This document shows positions 1 to 9,496 of a DNA stretch of 64,000 nucleotides, piece by piece. The translations under genes and the position numbers were made by a program. Every line of letters starts with the position of its first letter. Position 1 is the first letter of the stretch. This stretch comes from Prochlorococcus marinus CUG1417 (GTDB lineage Bacteria; Cyanobacteriota; Cyanobacteriia; PCC-6307; Cyanobiaceae): positions 434,001-498,000 of the forward strand of contig NZ_JAAORN010000002.1 in the NCBI RefSeq assembly GCF_017695975.1, in the 5' to 3' direction. Under the pieces are notes generated by a model that worked only from the letters and a program-made list of their open reading frames with translations, was not told the origin of the DNA and did no database searches.

Positions 1-365
1 AATTCTAGGCCAGCTTCACGAGCAGCATCTGCAAGCGCCTTTACTCTACCGTGATATAAATTACCTCCACGGTCAAAAATCACTTGCTTAATACCTTTTT
101 TTATCGCTCTCTTTGCTAATAATTTTCCAACAATGGAAGAAGAATTACAATCAGAGGGTAACTTCTCAGATTTTTCTCTTAGTTCTTTATCAACAGTTGA
201 AGCTGAGCAAATAGTTGTTTGAGCGCTATCATCTATAACCTGAGCATAAATATGATTATTAGAGCGAAAAACAGACAATCTTGGACGAGTTGCATCTCCA
301 ATTAAGAATCTCCTTAATCTTCTATGTCTTTTTTTGGTTTGTGATTTCCTGGAAAGTTTGGTCAT
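1..365 (-). CDS. rplR: 50S ribosomal protein L18 (3' end cut by window edge)
   Basis: L18 binds 5S rRNA in the central protuberance of the large subunit. The frame runs from an ATG at 363-365 to the window edge. It gives 121 complete codons ending ...AREAGLE plus two bases of what should be the terminal Phe, so only the last base and the stop are missing. The lysine/arginine-rich N-terminus ([20 protein letters not shown]) is typical of the family. It lies 14 bases downstream of rplF in the ribosomal operon. Confidence 0.93.
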   Translation of the reverse strand, partial: MTKLSRKSQTKKRHRRLRRFLIGDATRPRLSVFRSNNHIYAQVIDDSAQTTICSASTVDKELREKSEKLPSDCNSSSIVGKLLAKRAIKKGIKQVIFDRGGNLYHGRVKALADAAREAGLE

Positions 366-379
366 TTTTTTAATTGGAA

Positions 380-919
380 TTATTTTTTGCCAGATTTACC
401 AGCTTTTCTGAGAATTCTCTCATCATGATATTTAATCCCTTTACCTTTATATGGTTCTGGAGGTCTAATTGATCTGATTTTTGCTGCTTCATTACCAACA
501 ATTTCCTTATCAATTCCAGATACAGTAACGTTTGTATTACTCTCAACCTTGTATGTTATACCATCAGGGGGGATCATTTCTATAGGATGACTATATCCTG
601 CACTAACAACTAGATTTTTACCTTTTACTTGTGCTCTCGATCCAACTCCTACAATTTCAAGTTTTTTTGAAAAACCTTGACTAACCCCTTCAACCATATT
701 TGCAATTAAAGCTCTACATAAACCATGTCTTTGCCTTGAGAATATTTTGGTAGTGGTAGGACTTACGACAACAGTATTATCTTTTTTATCAAAACTAACT
801 CCTTCTGGCATCTTACGTTTTAACTCACCCTTAGGGCCTTTAACTGTAACTGTTAATCCATCAAAATCAACAGATACTTTATCTGGTATTAGTACTGGTG
901 TTTTTCCAATTCTTGACAT
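380..919 (-). CDS. rplF: 50S ribosomal protein L6
   Basis: L6 binds 23S rRNA near the factor-binding region of the 50S subunit. The 179 residues match the usual length, and the conserved L6 signature [11 protein letters not shown] lies at about residues 154-164, followed by a basic tail. It begins at ATG 919 with a good AGGAGG-like ribosome-binding site. It sits 12 bases after rpsH, the normal order (S8-L6-L18) in the spc part of the operon. Confidence 0.97.
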   Translation of the reverse strand: MSRIGKTPVLIPDKVSVDFDGLTVTVKGPKGELKRKMPEGVSFDKKDNTVVVSPTTTKIFSRQRHGLCRALIANMVEGVSQGFSKKLEIVGVGSRAQVKGKNLVVSAGYSHPIEMIPPDGITYKVESNTNVTVSGIDKEIVGNEAAKIRSIRPPEPYKGKGIKYHDERILRKAGKSGKK

Positions 920-931
920 GATTAATCCTCC

Positions 932-1333
932 TTAATAAACATAGCAAAGTACTTCACCACCTATACCTTGCTTCCTAGCATCGCGATCACTCATGACACC
1001 TTTAGAAGTAGATATAATAGCAACTCCAAGACCTCCTAGTACTTTTGGTAAAGCTCTTGTATTTTTATAAATTCTCAAGCCAGGTTTACTAACTCTTTGC
1101 ATGGATCGAATAGTAGGGAATTTATTCTTGCCACTATATTTTAGACCAAGTATTATTTGTGACTGATAGCCTTCACCTTCTTCATTAATGTCAGAAATGA
1201 AACCCTCTTTTTGAAGTACTTTTGCAATACTTAGGGACATTTTTGAACTTGGGATTGATGTGGTTGTATGCTTTTTTTGACTCGCATTTCTAATTCGAGT
1301 AAGCATATCTGAAATAGGATCGTGATTTGACAT
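932..1333 (-). CDS. rpsH: 30S ribosomal protein S8
   Basis: S8 is a primary 16S rRNA-binding protein needed for assembly of the central domain. The 133-residue protein starts MSNHDPISDMLTRIRNAS and ends with the conserved GGEVLCYVY-type tail, both diagnostic. It is 9 bases downstream of rplE and 12 bases upstream of rplF. There is no rpsN (S14) between L5 and S8, as expected where rpsN lies elsewhere in the genome. Confidence 0.97.
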   Translation of the reverse strand: MSNHDPISDMLTRIRNASQKKHTTTSIPSSKMSLSIAKVLQKEGFISDINEEGEGYQSQIILGLKYSGKNKFPTIRSMQRVSKPGLRIYKNTRALPKVLGGLGVAIISTSKGVMSDRDARKQGIGGEVLCYVY

Positions 1334-1342
1334 GGTTTTAAT

Positions 1343-1882
1343 TTAATTCTTACTAAAAGGCATTCCTAACTCTTGCAAGAGAGCTTTACCCTCTTGATCT
1401 GATCTCGCACTAGTGACAATAGTTATATCCATACCTCTTATTGAATCTATTTTATCAAAAGAGATTTCAGGAAAAATTAATTGCTCTTTCACTCCAACAG
1501 TGTAATTCCCTCTCCCATCAAAACTTTTTGGATTAACTCCTCTAAAGTCTCTTATTCTTGGTAAAGCTAGATTTATAAATCTCTCTAAGAAGGAATACAT
1601 CCTGTCACCTCTCAAAGTTACAGTACAACCAATTGGCATACCCTCACGAATTTTAAAACCCGCGATAGCTTTTTTGGCCCTAGTTACTAGTGCCTTTTGC
1701 CCTGTAATTGTTGCCATTTCATTCAAGGAAGCCTCTAGAGCTTTTGAATTTGAAGCTGCCTCACCAAGACCTCTGTTAACGTTGACTTTGACAACTTTAG
1801 GTACTTGATGAATATTTTTAAGACCAAGGTCTTTTAAAAGTTTTGGTCTAATTGATTCTTTGTAGCGATTTTTTAGAGTCAT
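1343..1882 (-). CDS. rplE: 50S ribosomal protein L5
   Basis: L5 contacts 5S rRNA and the P-site tRNA. The 179 residues include the conserved [19 protein letters not shown] block and [18 protein letters not shown], so identity is secure. A 74-base gap separates it from rplX, the largest gap inside this operon. A weak internal promoter or processing site could lie there, but I see no clear signal. Confidence 0.97.
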   Translation of the reverse strand: MTLKNRYKESIRPKLLKDLGLKNIHQVPKVVKVNVNRGLGEAASNSKALEASLNEMATITGQKALVTRAKKAIAGFKIREGMPIGCTVTLRGDRMYSFLERFINLALPRIRDFRGVNPKSFDGRGNYTVGVKEQLIFPEISFDKIDSIRGMDITIVTSARSDQEGKALLQELGMPFSKN

Positions 1883-1956
1883 AATTTTTTGTTAATTCTG
1901 GTCTTTGTCAGAATTGATAAATTAGAAAAAGTTTAAATCTGGTTTCTGATGAAAAA

Positions 1957-2313
1957 TTAATCAATTACTTCACCAGTTTTCTTCAGTCTTCTTTTCTTAA
2001 CTCCCTCTTTATCAATAAAATATTCAATCTTACTTGTAAGATTTTTTTCCTTTGAGAAGAACATTACATTTGATGCATGTAAAGATGCCTCCTCTGTAAG
2101 TATTCTTCCAGTTTCCCCTTCCTGAGTTGGTTTTACATGTTTAGTCCTAAGGTTAATTCCCTTAACTACTACTCTATTTTCAAGAGGGATAGTTTTTAAA
2201 ACCTCTCCAGTTTTGCCCTTTTCCTTGCCATTAATTACTTTTACTAAATCTCCAGTTTTGATTCTCATTTTTATTCTTTGGAAATTCTTCTTTTGTTTTA
2301 ATGAATCCAACAT
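1957..2313 (-). CDS. rplX: 50S ribosomal protein L24
   Basis: L24 is an assembly-initiator protein of the 50S subunit. A KOW motif ([16 protein letters not shown]) lies near residues 21-36. Two starts are possible: ATG 2313, or an internal ATG giving MRIKTGD. I chose 2313 because GGAGGTGAT, a perfect complement of the 16S rRNA 3' end, lies about 6 bases upstream inside the last codons of rplN. The chosen start makes an N-terminus about 15 residues longer than in many homologues. The rplN stop and the rplX start are directly adjacent. Confidence 0.94.
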   Translation of the reverse strand: MLDSLKQKKNFQRIKMRIKTGDLVKVINGKEKGKTGEVLKTIPLENRVVVKGINLRTKHVKPTQEGETGRILTEEASLHASNVMFFSKEKNLTSKIEYFIDKEGVKKRRLKKTGEVID

Positions 2314-2679
2314 TTAAATCACCTCCGGAGCAAGAGAAACAATTTTTGTATAATTTTTATCCCGCAGTTCTCTGGCTACAGGACCAAAAACTCTAGTACC
2401 TTTTGGATTCTTATCCTCATTAATCAAAACAGCAGCATTATCATCAAATCTGATTGAATTACCAGTATTTCTTCTTAATGTAGCTTTTGTTCTGACGATG
2501 ACGGCTTTCACAACTTCAGATTTCTTTACTCCCATATTCGGAAGAGCATCTTTAACAGTTGCTACAATTACATCCCCGACATGTGCATACCTTCTATTAG
2601 AACCTAAAACCCTAATACATTGGAGTCTTTTCGCTCCGCTATTATCGGCAACTGTTAAATAAGTTTCTTGTTGAATCAT
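2314..2679 (-). CDS. rplN: 50S ribosomal protein L14
   Basis: L14 sits at the subunit interface near the factor-binding site. The 121 residues begin [19 protein letters not shown] and contain [24 protein letters not shown] in pieces, both hallmark L14 segments. It overlaps the 3' end of rpsQ by 4 bases (ATGA-type coupling). Its final codons contain the ribosome-binding site of rplX, so translation of the two is likely coupled. Confidence 0.97.
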
Positions 2680-2942
2680 TTTTTAACCTCCTTAGCCTGA
2701 CCTGTTTTATTGAGAATCTCTTCAATTGCCCATCTTTTATGAGCACTAAGCGGTCTAGTTTCTCTTATTTTAACTCGATCACCTAAAACGCATGTATTTT
2801 CTGGATCATGCGCCTTATATCGTGTAGTTCTACTTACAATTTTTTTATAAGTGGGGTGCGGATATCTGTTAATAACAGCAACAACAACTGTTTTATCCAT
2901 TTTGTCGCTGACAACAGTACCAATTCTTTCTTTAAGTGCCAT
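2676..2942 (-). CDS. rpsQ: 30S ribosomal protein S17
   Basis: S17 binds 16S rRNA helices near the 5' domain. The 88-residue protein starts [20 protein letters not shown] and has the conserved PHPTYKKIV and [11 protein letters not shown] segments. It is 9 bases downstream of rpmC and overlaps rplN by 4 bases. A purine-rich ribosome-binding site precedes rplN within its last codons. Confidence 0.97.
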
Positions 2943-2951
2943 AACTAATAA

Positions 2952-3170
2952 TTAATCAGAAGTAGTTTTAGAAGCAGATTGACTCTTACTGAGAGTGAGT
3001 AATTGCGCAACTTGTTTCTTGATGATTTTAAATTTATGAGTTTCATTGAGCTGTCTTGTAGCTTGCTTGAATCTCAAGTCAAAAAGATCTTTTCGTAATT
3101 GGTCAATCTTTTCAGTAATTTGTTCAGAATTTAATTTTTTAAATTCCTTAAGTGACTCTGAGTTTTTCAT
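2952..3170 (-). CDS. rpmC: 50S ribosomal protein L29
   Basis: L29 lies at the polypeptide exit tunnel, where it helps dock factors such as trigger factor and SRP. The 72-residue, two-helix protein contains the family core [17 protein letters not shown]. It overlaps the end of rplP by 4 bases and is followed after 9 bases by rpsQ. The serine-rich end after residue 60 is variable in the family. Confidence 0.95.
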   Translation of the reverse strand: MKNSESLKEFKKLNSEQITEKIDQLRKDLFDLRFKQATRQLNETHKFKIIKKQVAQLLTLSKSQSASKTTSD

Positions 3171-3649
3171 TGTTTAACCTCCTCTTGAGATTTTTTGCTA
3201 TTTTTTGTATTTTCTTGGGAGTTATTTTCTAGACTTTTATCAATAGAGATAAATTTAGTTTTTACAGGAAGTTTGTATTGAGCCAGTCGCATAGCTTCCT
3301 TTGCAGTTTCCTCAGTAATATCCTCACCACCCATTTCAAAAAGTATTCTTCCCGGTTTTACAACTGCGACCCAAAACTCTGGATTACCTTTACCAGAACC
3401 CATTCTGGTTTCGGCAGGTCTCATGGTTACGGGTTTATCAGGAAATATTCTTATCCAGATTTGACCGCCACGTTTGATATATCTGGTCATAGCTCTTCTG
3501 CTTGCTTCAATCTGACGTGCAGTTACCCAGCCACAGTCTTGAGCTTGGAGTGCAAATTGACCGAATGCAATAGTATTACCTTTTGAGGCTACACCCCTCA
3601 TTCTGCCTCTATGTTGTTTGCGGAATTTAGTACGTTTTGGACTAAGCAT
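3167..3649 (-). CDS. rplP: 50S ribosomal protein L16, with extended C-terminus
   Basis: L16 helps shape the A-site of the large subunit. The first ~138 residues are canonical: [19 protein letters not shown], then [15 protein letters not shown] and [14 protein letters not shown]. The protein is 160 residues, about 20 longer than the usual 137-140. The extra tail is rich in Asn, Lys, Ser and Glu and looks disordered. The start has an AGGAGG-like ribosome-binding site 11 bases after rpsC. Confidence 0.96.
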   Translation of the reverse strand: MLSPKRTKFRKQHRGRMRGVASKGNTIAFGQFALQAQDCGWVTARQIEASRRAMTRYIKRGGQIWIRIFPDKPVTMRPAETRMGSGKGNPEFWVAVVKPGRILFEMGGEDITEETAKEAMRLAQYKLPVKTKFISIDKSLENNSQENTKNSKKSQEEVKQ

Positions 3650-3660
3650 TGTTATACCTC

Positions 3661-4392
3661 CTATGAATTCTCATTTGAACGATCCTCAAATTGCTGAGGT
3701 CTTCTACTAGCTTTCCTCTTAGGGCTAGCACCCACAGGGATAGTTTGTTCTTCTTTAGGGAGAACTTCACCTTTGAAAACCCAAACTTTAATGCCTAGAA
3801 CACCGTAAGTTGTATTAGCTTCACGAGTTGCATAGTCAATTTCAGCTCTCAATGTATGTAATGGAACTCTACCTTCTCTGGTCCATTCAGTTCTAGCTAT
3901 TTCAGCACCATTTAACCTTCCCCCAACTTGTATTTTAAGACCTAAGACTCCAGCCCTTTGAGCCCTTTGTAAGGCCATCCTTATAGTTCTTCTAAAGGCG
4001 ACTCTTTTTTCAAGTTGTTGTGCAATATATTCAGCAAGTAAAAAGGCATCAGCATCAACGCGTTCAACTTCTACAACGTTTATTCTAACTTGCCTTGTTC
4101 TATCCCCTATAGTTTTTTGAATGCCAGATCTTAATTCTTCAATCCCACTTCCTTGTCTTCCAACTATAACTCCAGGTCTTGCTGTTTTTAATTCAAGTTC
4201 CAGTTGGTCAGCTTTTCTAGCAATTAAAATATCGCTAATTCCTGCTGCTCCATATTTTTTTTGTATGAAGGTACGAATTTTAAAATCTTCTTGGAGAAGA
4301 ATTGGATATGTTTTAGAAGTAGCAAACCACTTAGAGCGATGCTCTTGTGTAATTCCTAATCTTAGTCCAGAAGGATGTATTTTATGTCCCAT
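3661..4392 (-). CDS. rpsC: 30S ribosomal protein S3
   Basis: S3 forms part of the mRNA entry channel on the 30S head. The 243 residues contain the KH-domain segment [16 protein letters not shown] and the C-terminal S3 block [20 protein letters not shown]. The start [14 protein letters not shown] is canonical. Its ATG shares one base with the rplV stop, so the two are translationally coupled. Confidence 0.97.
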   Translation of the reverse strand: MGHKIHPSGLRLGITQEHRSKWFATSKTYPILLQEDFKIRTFIQKKYGAAGISDILIARKADQLELELKTARPGVIVGRQGSGIEELRSGIQKTIGDRTRQVRINVVEVERVDADAFLLAEYIAQQLEKRVAFRRTIRMALQRAQRAGVLGLKIQVGGRLNGAEIARTEWTREGRVPLHTLRAEIDYATREANTTYGVLGIKVWVFKGEVLPKEEQTIPVGASPKRKASRRPQQFEDRSNENS

Positions 4393-4778
4393 TAGTTTTG
4401 TACCTCCGCATTAGTTTGAGTAGGAGTAGATTCAACAGAAATACTGATATGGCAAGTCTGTTTCTTAATTGAAAAAGCTCGACCTTGAGCTCTGGGCCTA
4501 TACCTTTTCATTACTGGACCGCTATTAGCCCATGCAGAGGAAATAACTAAGGTGGATGGATCCATTCCAAGGTTATGTTCTGCATTGGCAACCGCAGATC
4601 TCAGAACTTTAGTGATGGGGTCTGTAGATCTATAAGGCATAAATTCCAACATGATCAATGCATCTCTATAAGACTTACCCCTTATCTGATCCAAAACTCT
4701 TCTCACTTTAGAGGCTGATCCGCGAACGTAATTGCCATGAGCAATTGCTGTTTTGGTTGTTTCAGGTGTTTTTGTCAT
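4392..4778 (-). CDS. rplV: 50S ribosomal protein L22
   Basis: L22 lines the exit tunnel; its extended hairpin reaches the tunnel constriction. The 128-residue protein has the core [20 protein letters not shown] and the [17 protein letters not shown] hairpin region with a C-terminal HISI strand. It overlaps rpsS by 4 bases and rpsC by 1 base. Confidence 0.96.
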
Positions 4779-5053
4779 GATTTTGCTCCTTTCTTATCTC
4801 TTATATGACCTCGGTAAGTGCGTGTAGGAGCAAATTCACCAAGTTTATGACCAATCATTTGTTCAGTAATGAATACTGGAATGTGAGTCTTACCATTATG
4901 AACCGCGATTGTGTGACCAATCATTAAAGGCAAAATCGTAGAGGATCTTGACCAAGTTTTGATAACAGACTTGTCATTATCAGTATTTTGTTTTTCTACC
5001 TTTTTGAGCAGGCTATCTGCTATAAAAGGTCCTTTTTTTAGTGAACGTCCCAT
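4775..5053 (-). CDS. rpsS: 30S ribosomal protein S19
   Basis: S19 binds the 16S rRNA head with S13. I place the start at ATG 5053, giving a 92-residue protein beginning [18 protein letters not shown], the universal S19 N-terminus. The open frame continues upstream to 5146 and overlaps rplB, but that extension is low-complexity and unlike S19. The conserved [12 protein letters not shown] segment is near the C-terminus. A 37-base gap separates it from rplB. Confidence 0.96.
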
Positions 5054-5090
5054 GATTATGTAATAGAAATTGAAATAATAAATGAAGTAA

Positions 5091-5954
5091 TCAAGAGTCT
5101 CTTCCTCCTCTACTCCTCTTAGAAACACGACGACGTCTTCGAACAACTAATTTATTACTTGGTTTGTTCTTTTTACGTGTCTTTAATCCAAGAGCTGGTT
5201 TACCCCATGGAGTAACTGGTCCTGCTCTACCAATTGGTGCTTTTCCCTCTCCTCCTCCATGTGGATGATCACATGGGTTCATTACACTACCTCTTACTTG
5301 AGGCCTTCTTCCAAGCCATCTTCTTCTTCCTGCTTTACCTAAGCTGGTATTTCTTATTTCAGAATTACCGACTTCACCAAGAGTTGCGTAGCATTCTTTT
5401 CTTACAAGTCTTACCTCGGTAGATGGAAGTTTTAAAGCAACATAATCTCCCTCTTTTGCCATAACTTGAGCACTAGCTCCTGCGGATCTAACCATCTGAG
5501 CACCCCTACCTGCATATAACTCAACACAATGAACACTAGATCCTAATGGCATAACAGAAAGTGGCATTGCATTACCATCTTCAATCGGAACACTTTCTCC
5601 AGATATGACATTTTGTCCGACTTTTACTCCTGCTGGAGCGATAATATATCTTTTTTCTCCATCTTCGTAGAATAAAAGTGCCAGCCTTGCATTTCTATGC
5701 GGATCGTAGTGGATAGCTGCAACTTTAGCGTTGATATTTTTTTTATCTCTTCTAAAGTCAACTAATCTATACTGCCTTTTGTGACCACCTCCACGATGAC
5801 GACAAGTGATAACTCCACGATTATTCCTGCCTTTAACTCTATGTTTTGGAACTATTAGTGATCTTTCGGGTTTTGCACTTGTTATTTCACTAAAGTCAGT
5901 AACTACTCTCTGCCGAGTACCAGGTGTATAAGGTTTAAATTTACGGATTGCCAT
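5091..5954 (-). CDS. rplB: 50S ribosomal protein L2
   Basis: L2 supports subunit association and the peptidyl transferase centre. The 287 residues include [19 protein letters not shown] near residue 43 and the highly conserved [18 protein letters not shown] segment containing the functionally important histidine. The basic C-terminus [16 protein letters not shown] is somewhat longer than in E. coli. It lies 12 bases after rplW. Confidence 0.97.
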
Positions 5955-5966
5955 GATTAAAACTCC

Positions 5967-6269
5967 TTAAGATTCTGGAAATAGTTGGATTTTATCTCCT
6001 TCAGCAAGACGCACAATTGCCTTCTTGACCTGAGAACGTTTACCGGAAAATTTTCCGACTCTTCTTGTTCTCCTAGGAGGATTCATAGTGTTAACTCCTA
6101 TGACTTTAACACTGAATAAGGCTTCGACAGCTGCCTTTATTTGTGGTTTTGCCGCTCTATGATCTACTTCAAAAGTATATTGGTTAAGATCTAGAGCATT
6201 TGTTGCTTTCTCAGTAATAACTGGCTTTCTTATTACATCGGCTAAACGAGAATCGAATAATTTAGTCAT
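5967..6269 (-). CDS. rplW: 50S ribosomal protein L23
   Basis: L23 is at the tunnel exit and is the docking site for trigger factor and SRP. The 100-residue protein has the conserved [12 protein letters not shown] near the N-terminus and [20 protein letters not shown] in the loop region. Its start overlaps the end of rplD by 4 bases. Confidence 0.97.
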   Translation of the reverse strand: MTKLFDSRLADVIRKPVITEKATNALDLNQYTFEVDHRAAKPQIKAAVEALFSVKVIGVNTMNPPRRTRRVGKFSGKRSQVKKAIVRLAEGDKIQLFPES

Positions 6270-6898
6270 GATCCATAAACCTCCTGAATTTTATCTATCG
6301 CTGATTGGCCTATGACCAATTTATTAGCATTGAGAATATCAAATACATTTAATTGATCGGCGGCAATTAATTTTACTTTTTCAATATTATTGATGGACTT
6401 TTTTATAACATCGGACGGACTATCAAGAATAACCAAAACTTTTTCAGTTTTTTGTATACCTAATCGAGAAAGGCCATTGACGATATCACTTGTTTTAGGT
6501 TGCTTTAAAGTAGATCCAAAATCTTCAACGGCCTTCATATCAGATACTCTAGACATAAGTGCAGTTCTTAGAGCTAACCTACGTTCCTTACGATTCATAT
6601 CAAGATTGTAAGAACGTGGCTTCGGTCCAAAAATAATTCCCCCACCAGGTCTTAAGGGTGTCCTTATTGATCCTTGACGAGCTCTTCCTGTACCTTTCTG
6701 TTTATATGGCTTTCTACCGCCCCCACGAACTTCAGATCTTGTCAAAGTTGATGCTGTCCCCTGTCTTTTATTTGCTAGCTGCCTAAGGACTGCTCTATGT
6801 ATTAAGTCTGCCGAAGAAGTTTCTTTAGCAACTGCTAAATCAAGAGAAACTTTGCCGGATTTTTTACCATCCCACTTAAGAGTTTCGAGTGTTGTCAT
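6266..6898 (-). CDS. rplD: 50S ribosomal protein L4
   Basis: L4 is an early-assembly protein with a loop reaching the exit tunnel. In E. coli it also autoregulates the S10 operon; whether it does so here is unknown. The 210 residues include the conserved loop [20 protein letters not shown] and [11 protein letters not shown]. It overlaps rplC by 4 bases at its start and rplW by 4 bases at its end. Confidence 0.97.
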   Translation of the reverse strand: MTTLETLKWDGKKSGKVSLDLAVAKETSSADLIHRAVLRQLANKRQGTASTLTRSEVRGGGRKPYKQKGTGRARQGSIRTPLRPGGGIIFGPKPRSYNLDMNRKERRLALRTALMSRVSDMKAVEDFGSTLKQPKTSDIVNGLSRLGIQKTEKVLVILDSPSDVIKKSINNIEKVKLIAADQLNVFDILNANKLVIGQSAIDKIQEVYGS

Positions 6899-7548
6899 GA
6901 TTTTTCACCTCCTTTTTTGCCTACGACATTATTTGGCTTAATGTTTATTATTGAGCCTGGCTTACCAGGGACAGAACCCTTCACCACAAGCAAATTTTTC
7001 TGATCATCAATTTTTAGAACTAACAAACCTTTAGTAGTAATCTGTTTTCCTCCATATCTTCCTGCCATTCTTTTGCCAGGATAAATTCTGCCTGGAGTTG
7101 TTCCTGCACCTGTAGATCCAGGTGCTCTATGATTTTTCGAACCATGACTCATAGGACCTCTGCTAAAACCATGTCTTTTCTGGTAACCAGCAAAACCTCT
7201 ACCCATAGATTTGCCACTGATATCGACTTTTTGACCAACCTCAAAGTTTTTTACAGTTATTTGATTTCCGATTTCATAAGATGAAGTTTCTTCAACCCTA
7301 TATTCTTTCAAATGCTTTAAAAGTTCTTCACCTGATTTCAACAAATGTCCCTTTTCAGGCTTACTTATATGCTTATCTTTGGACAAGCCGTAACCTATTT
7401 GAACGGCAGTATAACCATCCAAAGCGGTTGTTTTCAATTGAGTGATACGGCAAGGACCAGCCTCAATAAGAGTAACTGGTACCGAATTACCTTTATCGTC
7501 GAAAAGTTGGGACATGCCCAATTTCTTTCCTAAAATTCCTATAGACAT
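6895..7548 (-). CDS. rplC: 50S ribosomal protein L3 (first gene of the operon here)
   Basis: L3 nucleates 50S assembly near the peptidyl transferase centre. The 217-residue protein starts [18 protein letters not shown] and has the signature block [26 protein letters not shown] in sections. It is the first gene of a block of 16 ribosomal protein genes; there is no rpsJ upstream, as is usual in cyanobacteria. The ribosome-binding site is weak. The operon promoter should lie in 7549-7827. Confidence 0.97.
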   Translation of the reverse strand: MSIGILGKKLGMSQLFDDKGNSVPVTLIEAGPCRITQLKTTALDGYTAVQIGYGLSKDKHISKPEKGHLLKSGEELLKHLKEYRVEETSSYEIGNQITVKNFEVGQKVDISGKSMGRGFAGYQKRHGFSRGPMSHGSKNHRAPGSTGAGTTPGRIYPGKRMAGRYGGKQITTKGLLVLKIDDQKNLLVVKGSVPGKPGSIINIKPNNVVGKKGGEKS

Positions 7549-7827
7549 AAGGCTAAATTAGGCTAGCTCGTAATGATTTTTAAATTATCTAAAACCTTCA
7601 GTTATTAAGGTGAAGTTAATAAAAAAACAATTAATTAGGTTGAGACTTATCTGAAAATCTAGATAGTTTCTCCTGGGATAAACCCACCTGTGTTTTTTAA
7701 CGAAACGCTAAAAAATGTGAAATTTACAGAGGCTCGGCTAGCTTGCGAGCTTAAAAATTCACTGAGTTACAATTGTACATCATCAAGTACCATAAAATAA
7801 AATAAAATATAAATAAAGGAATTTTTT
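7549..7827. promoter_or_regulatory. Divergent promoter region, rplC operon / ndhN
   Basis: This is a 279-base gap between the starts of rplC (minus) and ndhN (plus), so both promoters must be here. I see an imperfect 7-bp inverted repeat (AGGCTCG / CGAGCTT, near 7731-7752) and the octamer GGCTAGCT twice, near 7561 and 7737. AT-rich -10-like boxes are present on both strands, but none is convincing enough to place. Before ndhN there is a clear AAAGGA ribosome-binding site. No small RNA family was recognised. Confidence 0.5.
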
Positions 7828-8304
7828 ATGCCATTACTTCTCACAGGGAAAAAGTTTCATAACGATTTAAAAACTAACAAATGTCTTGCAATCTTTGCTC
7901 CTCTGGAAGGTGGTTATGAAACTCGTCTTTTGAGAAGAATGAGGGCCAAGGGCTTTAAAACTTTTATAACCTCAGCAAGAGGGCTTGGAGATCCAGAAGT
8001 ATTCTTACTCAAATTGCATGGCGTTAGACCACCGCACCTTGGTCATCAAAGCGTAGGAAGAAATGGAGCACTCGGGGAAGTTCAACAAGTTATCCCACAA
8101 GCTTCTGAGTTATTTAATGAAAATGATAAAAACAAATTACTTTGGTTATTAGAAGGTCAAGTATTATCTCAATCTGAATTAGAGAGCTTAGTAGAGATTT
8201 GCACTAACGATAATAAACTAACGATAGTTGTTGAAATGGGGGGTTCAAGAAAACTTGAATGGAAGCCGTTAAGTAATTATATTTTAGATGAATTTGAAAG
8301 TTAA
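7828..8304 (+). CDS. ndhN: NAD(P)H-quinone oxidoreductase subunit N
   Basis: NdhN is a peripheral-arm subunit of the cyanobacterial NDH-1 complex, which moves electrons from ferredoxin to plastoquinone in respiration and cyclic flow. The 158 residues match the family throughout: [17 protein letters not shown], then a [15 protein letters not shown] segment and [19 protein letters not shown]. It starts with ATG and an AAAGGA site. It is followed after 5 bases by ldpA; the pairing is common in cyanobacteria. Confidence 0.94.
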   Translation: MPLLLTGKKFHNDLKTNKCLAIFAPLEGGYETRLLRRMRAKGFKTFITSARGLGDPEVFLLKLHGVRPPHLGHQSVGRNGALGEVQQVIPQASELFNENDKNKLLWLLEGQVLSQSELESLVEICTNDNKLTIVVEMGGSRKLEWKPLSNYILDEFES

Positions 8305-8309
8305 ATTGT

Positions 8310-9317
8310 TTGATTACAACTCAGAATAAAAAAGATAAATGGATTAAATTAATTTGTGGTGCCAGTAATGAAGATATTATTGCCATAGAAGATTTATGTG
8401 CAATTTATACTGCTGCTGGTGTCGACTACATAGATGTTGCCGCAGAAGAATCTATAGTCCACGCAGCAAAAAAAGGAATCGAGTGGGCAAAAAAAGTCTT
8501 TAAAAACTCCCCTGGATTAATGATAAGTATTAGTGATGGAAATGATATCCACTTTCGTAAAGCAAAATTTGATCCAATGAAATGTCCCCCTAATTGTCCA
8601 AGACCGTGCGAAAAAGTATGCCCCACCTTTGCAATTGATAATTATGGGATCAAAAAGAGTAAATGTTATGGATGTGGAAGATGCTTGAATAGCTGCCCCT
8701 TAAATCTAATTAGTGAATATGAATATAATTTGTCAAAAGATGATTTGGGATCAACACTTCAGAAAATAAAGCCAAATGCAGTAGAAATTCATACAGAAAT
8801 AAATCGCCTAGATTCTTTTGCAAAAGTTGTCAGTATCCTTCAAAGTTCTGGAATGAAATTAGACAAGATATCTATCAGTTGTGGATTAAATCAATCTTTT
8901 AAAAAATCACAAGAGCCCGAAGATCTTTTGAAAGCTCTTTGGGAAAGATATGAAATTCTAAAAAAACTTGATATTCCCCTTATTTGGCAGCTAGATGGAA
9001 GGCCAATGTCTGGAGATCTTGCTCCTTCAACAAGTAGAGATGCTGTTAAGTTGTTTGAAAAAATCGGTTCAGATCTTCCACCTGGATTAATTCAATTGGC
9101 AGGAGGAACAAATGAAAAAACTCATGAATTTTTGAATTCAAACAATCTCCCAGACGGAATAGCATTTGGAAGTGCTGCAAGAAAAATCATGCAGCCCTTT
9201 ATTGAATTTGCTCACAGAAATAACAAAAAACTCTATGAGTACCCTGAAAGAATGGCTTTAGCGATCAAAAAAGCTCAGAAATTTCTAGAACCATGGAAAT
9301 CGAGCTCATTCAAATAA
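8310..9317 (+). CDS. ldpA: LdpA-type iron-sulfur protein (circadian input)
   Basis: LdpA is known in Synechococcus elongatus as a redox-sensitive Fe-S protein that adjusts clock period to light. Two [4Fe-4S]-type cysteine groups are visible: C92, C96, C100, C104 and C119, C122, C125, C129. The start is a TTG at 8310, since MITTQNKKDKWIKLICGAS aligns with the family N-terminus and no ATG or GTG is available. The C-terminal half is a TIM-barrel-like region (GLIQLAGGTNEKTHE). It is probably cotranscribed with ndhN. Confidence 0.88.
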   Translation: MITTQNKKDKWIKLICGASNEDIIAIEDLCAIYTAAGVDYIDVAAEESIVHAAKKGIEWAKKVFKNSPGLMISISDGNDIHFRKAKFDPMKCPPNCPRPCEKVCPTFAIDNYGIKKSKCYGCGRCLNSCPLNLISEYEYNLSKDDLGSTLQKIKPNAVEIHTEINRLDSFAKVVSILQSSGMKLDKISISCGLNQSFKKSQEPEDLLKALWERYEILKKLDIPLIWQLDGRPMSGDLAPSTSRDAVKLFEKIGSDLPPGLIQLAGGTNEKTHEFLNSNNLPDGIAFGSAARKIMQPFIEFAHRNNKKLYEYPERMALAIKKAQKFLEPWKSSSFK

Positions 9318-9411
9318 TATTTTTATTTTTCAAAACTTGCTTCATTTTTATGAAAACTTTGTATTTTTTAAATAGAAAAAAATCTTTTCATGTATTAAAA
9401 TAAAAATTCAA

Positions 9412-9483
9412 TGGGCCGTCGCCAAGTGGTAAGGCATCGGGTTTTGGTCTCGACATTCCTAGGTTCGAATCCTAGCGGCCCAG
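9412..9483 (+). tRNA. tRNA-Gln (anticodon TTG)
   Basis: A full cloverleaf can be drawn. The acceptor stem is TGGGCCG with CGGCCCA. The anticodon stem TCGGG/CTCGA encloses the loop TTTTGGT, with anticodon TTG at 9444-9446. The T-loop is TTCGAAT and the discriminator is G. The CCA end is not encoded. The U1-A72 end pair is typical of tRNA-Gln. Confidence 0.96.
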
Positions 9484-9496
9484 TTCTAGTATTTAA

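Noticed and set aside
3278-3586. ORF opposite rplP
   Set aside because: It is a shadow of a ribosomal gene with no recognisable domain; the same holds for other long opposite-strand ORFs in rpsC, fabF and the antiporter gene.
5054-5146. N-terminal extension of the S19 frame
   Set aside because: S19 universally begins [10 protein letters not shown] at 5053; the extension is low-complexity and runs into rplB.
7731-7752. Terminator or small RNA in the rplC-ndhN gap
   Set aside because: The inverted repeat is imperfect, lacks a U-run, and no known small RNA motif was found.
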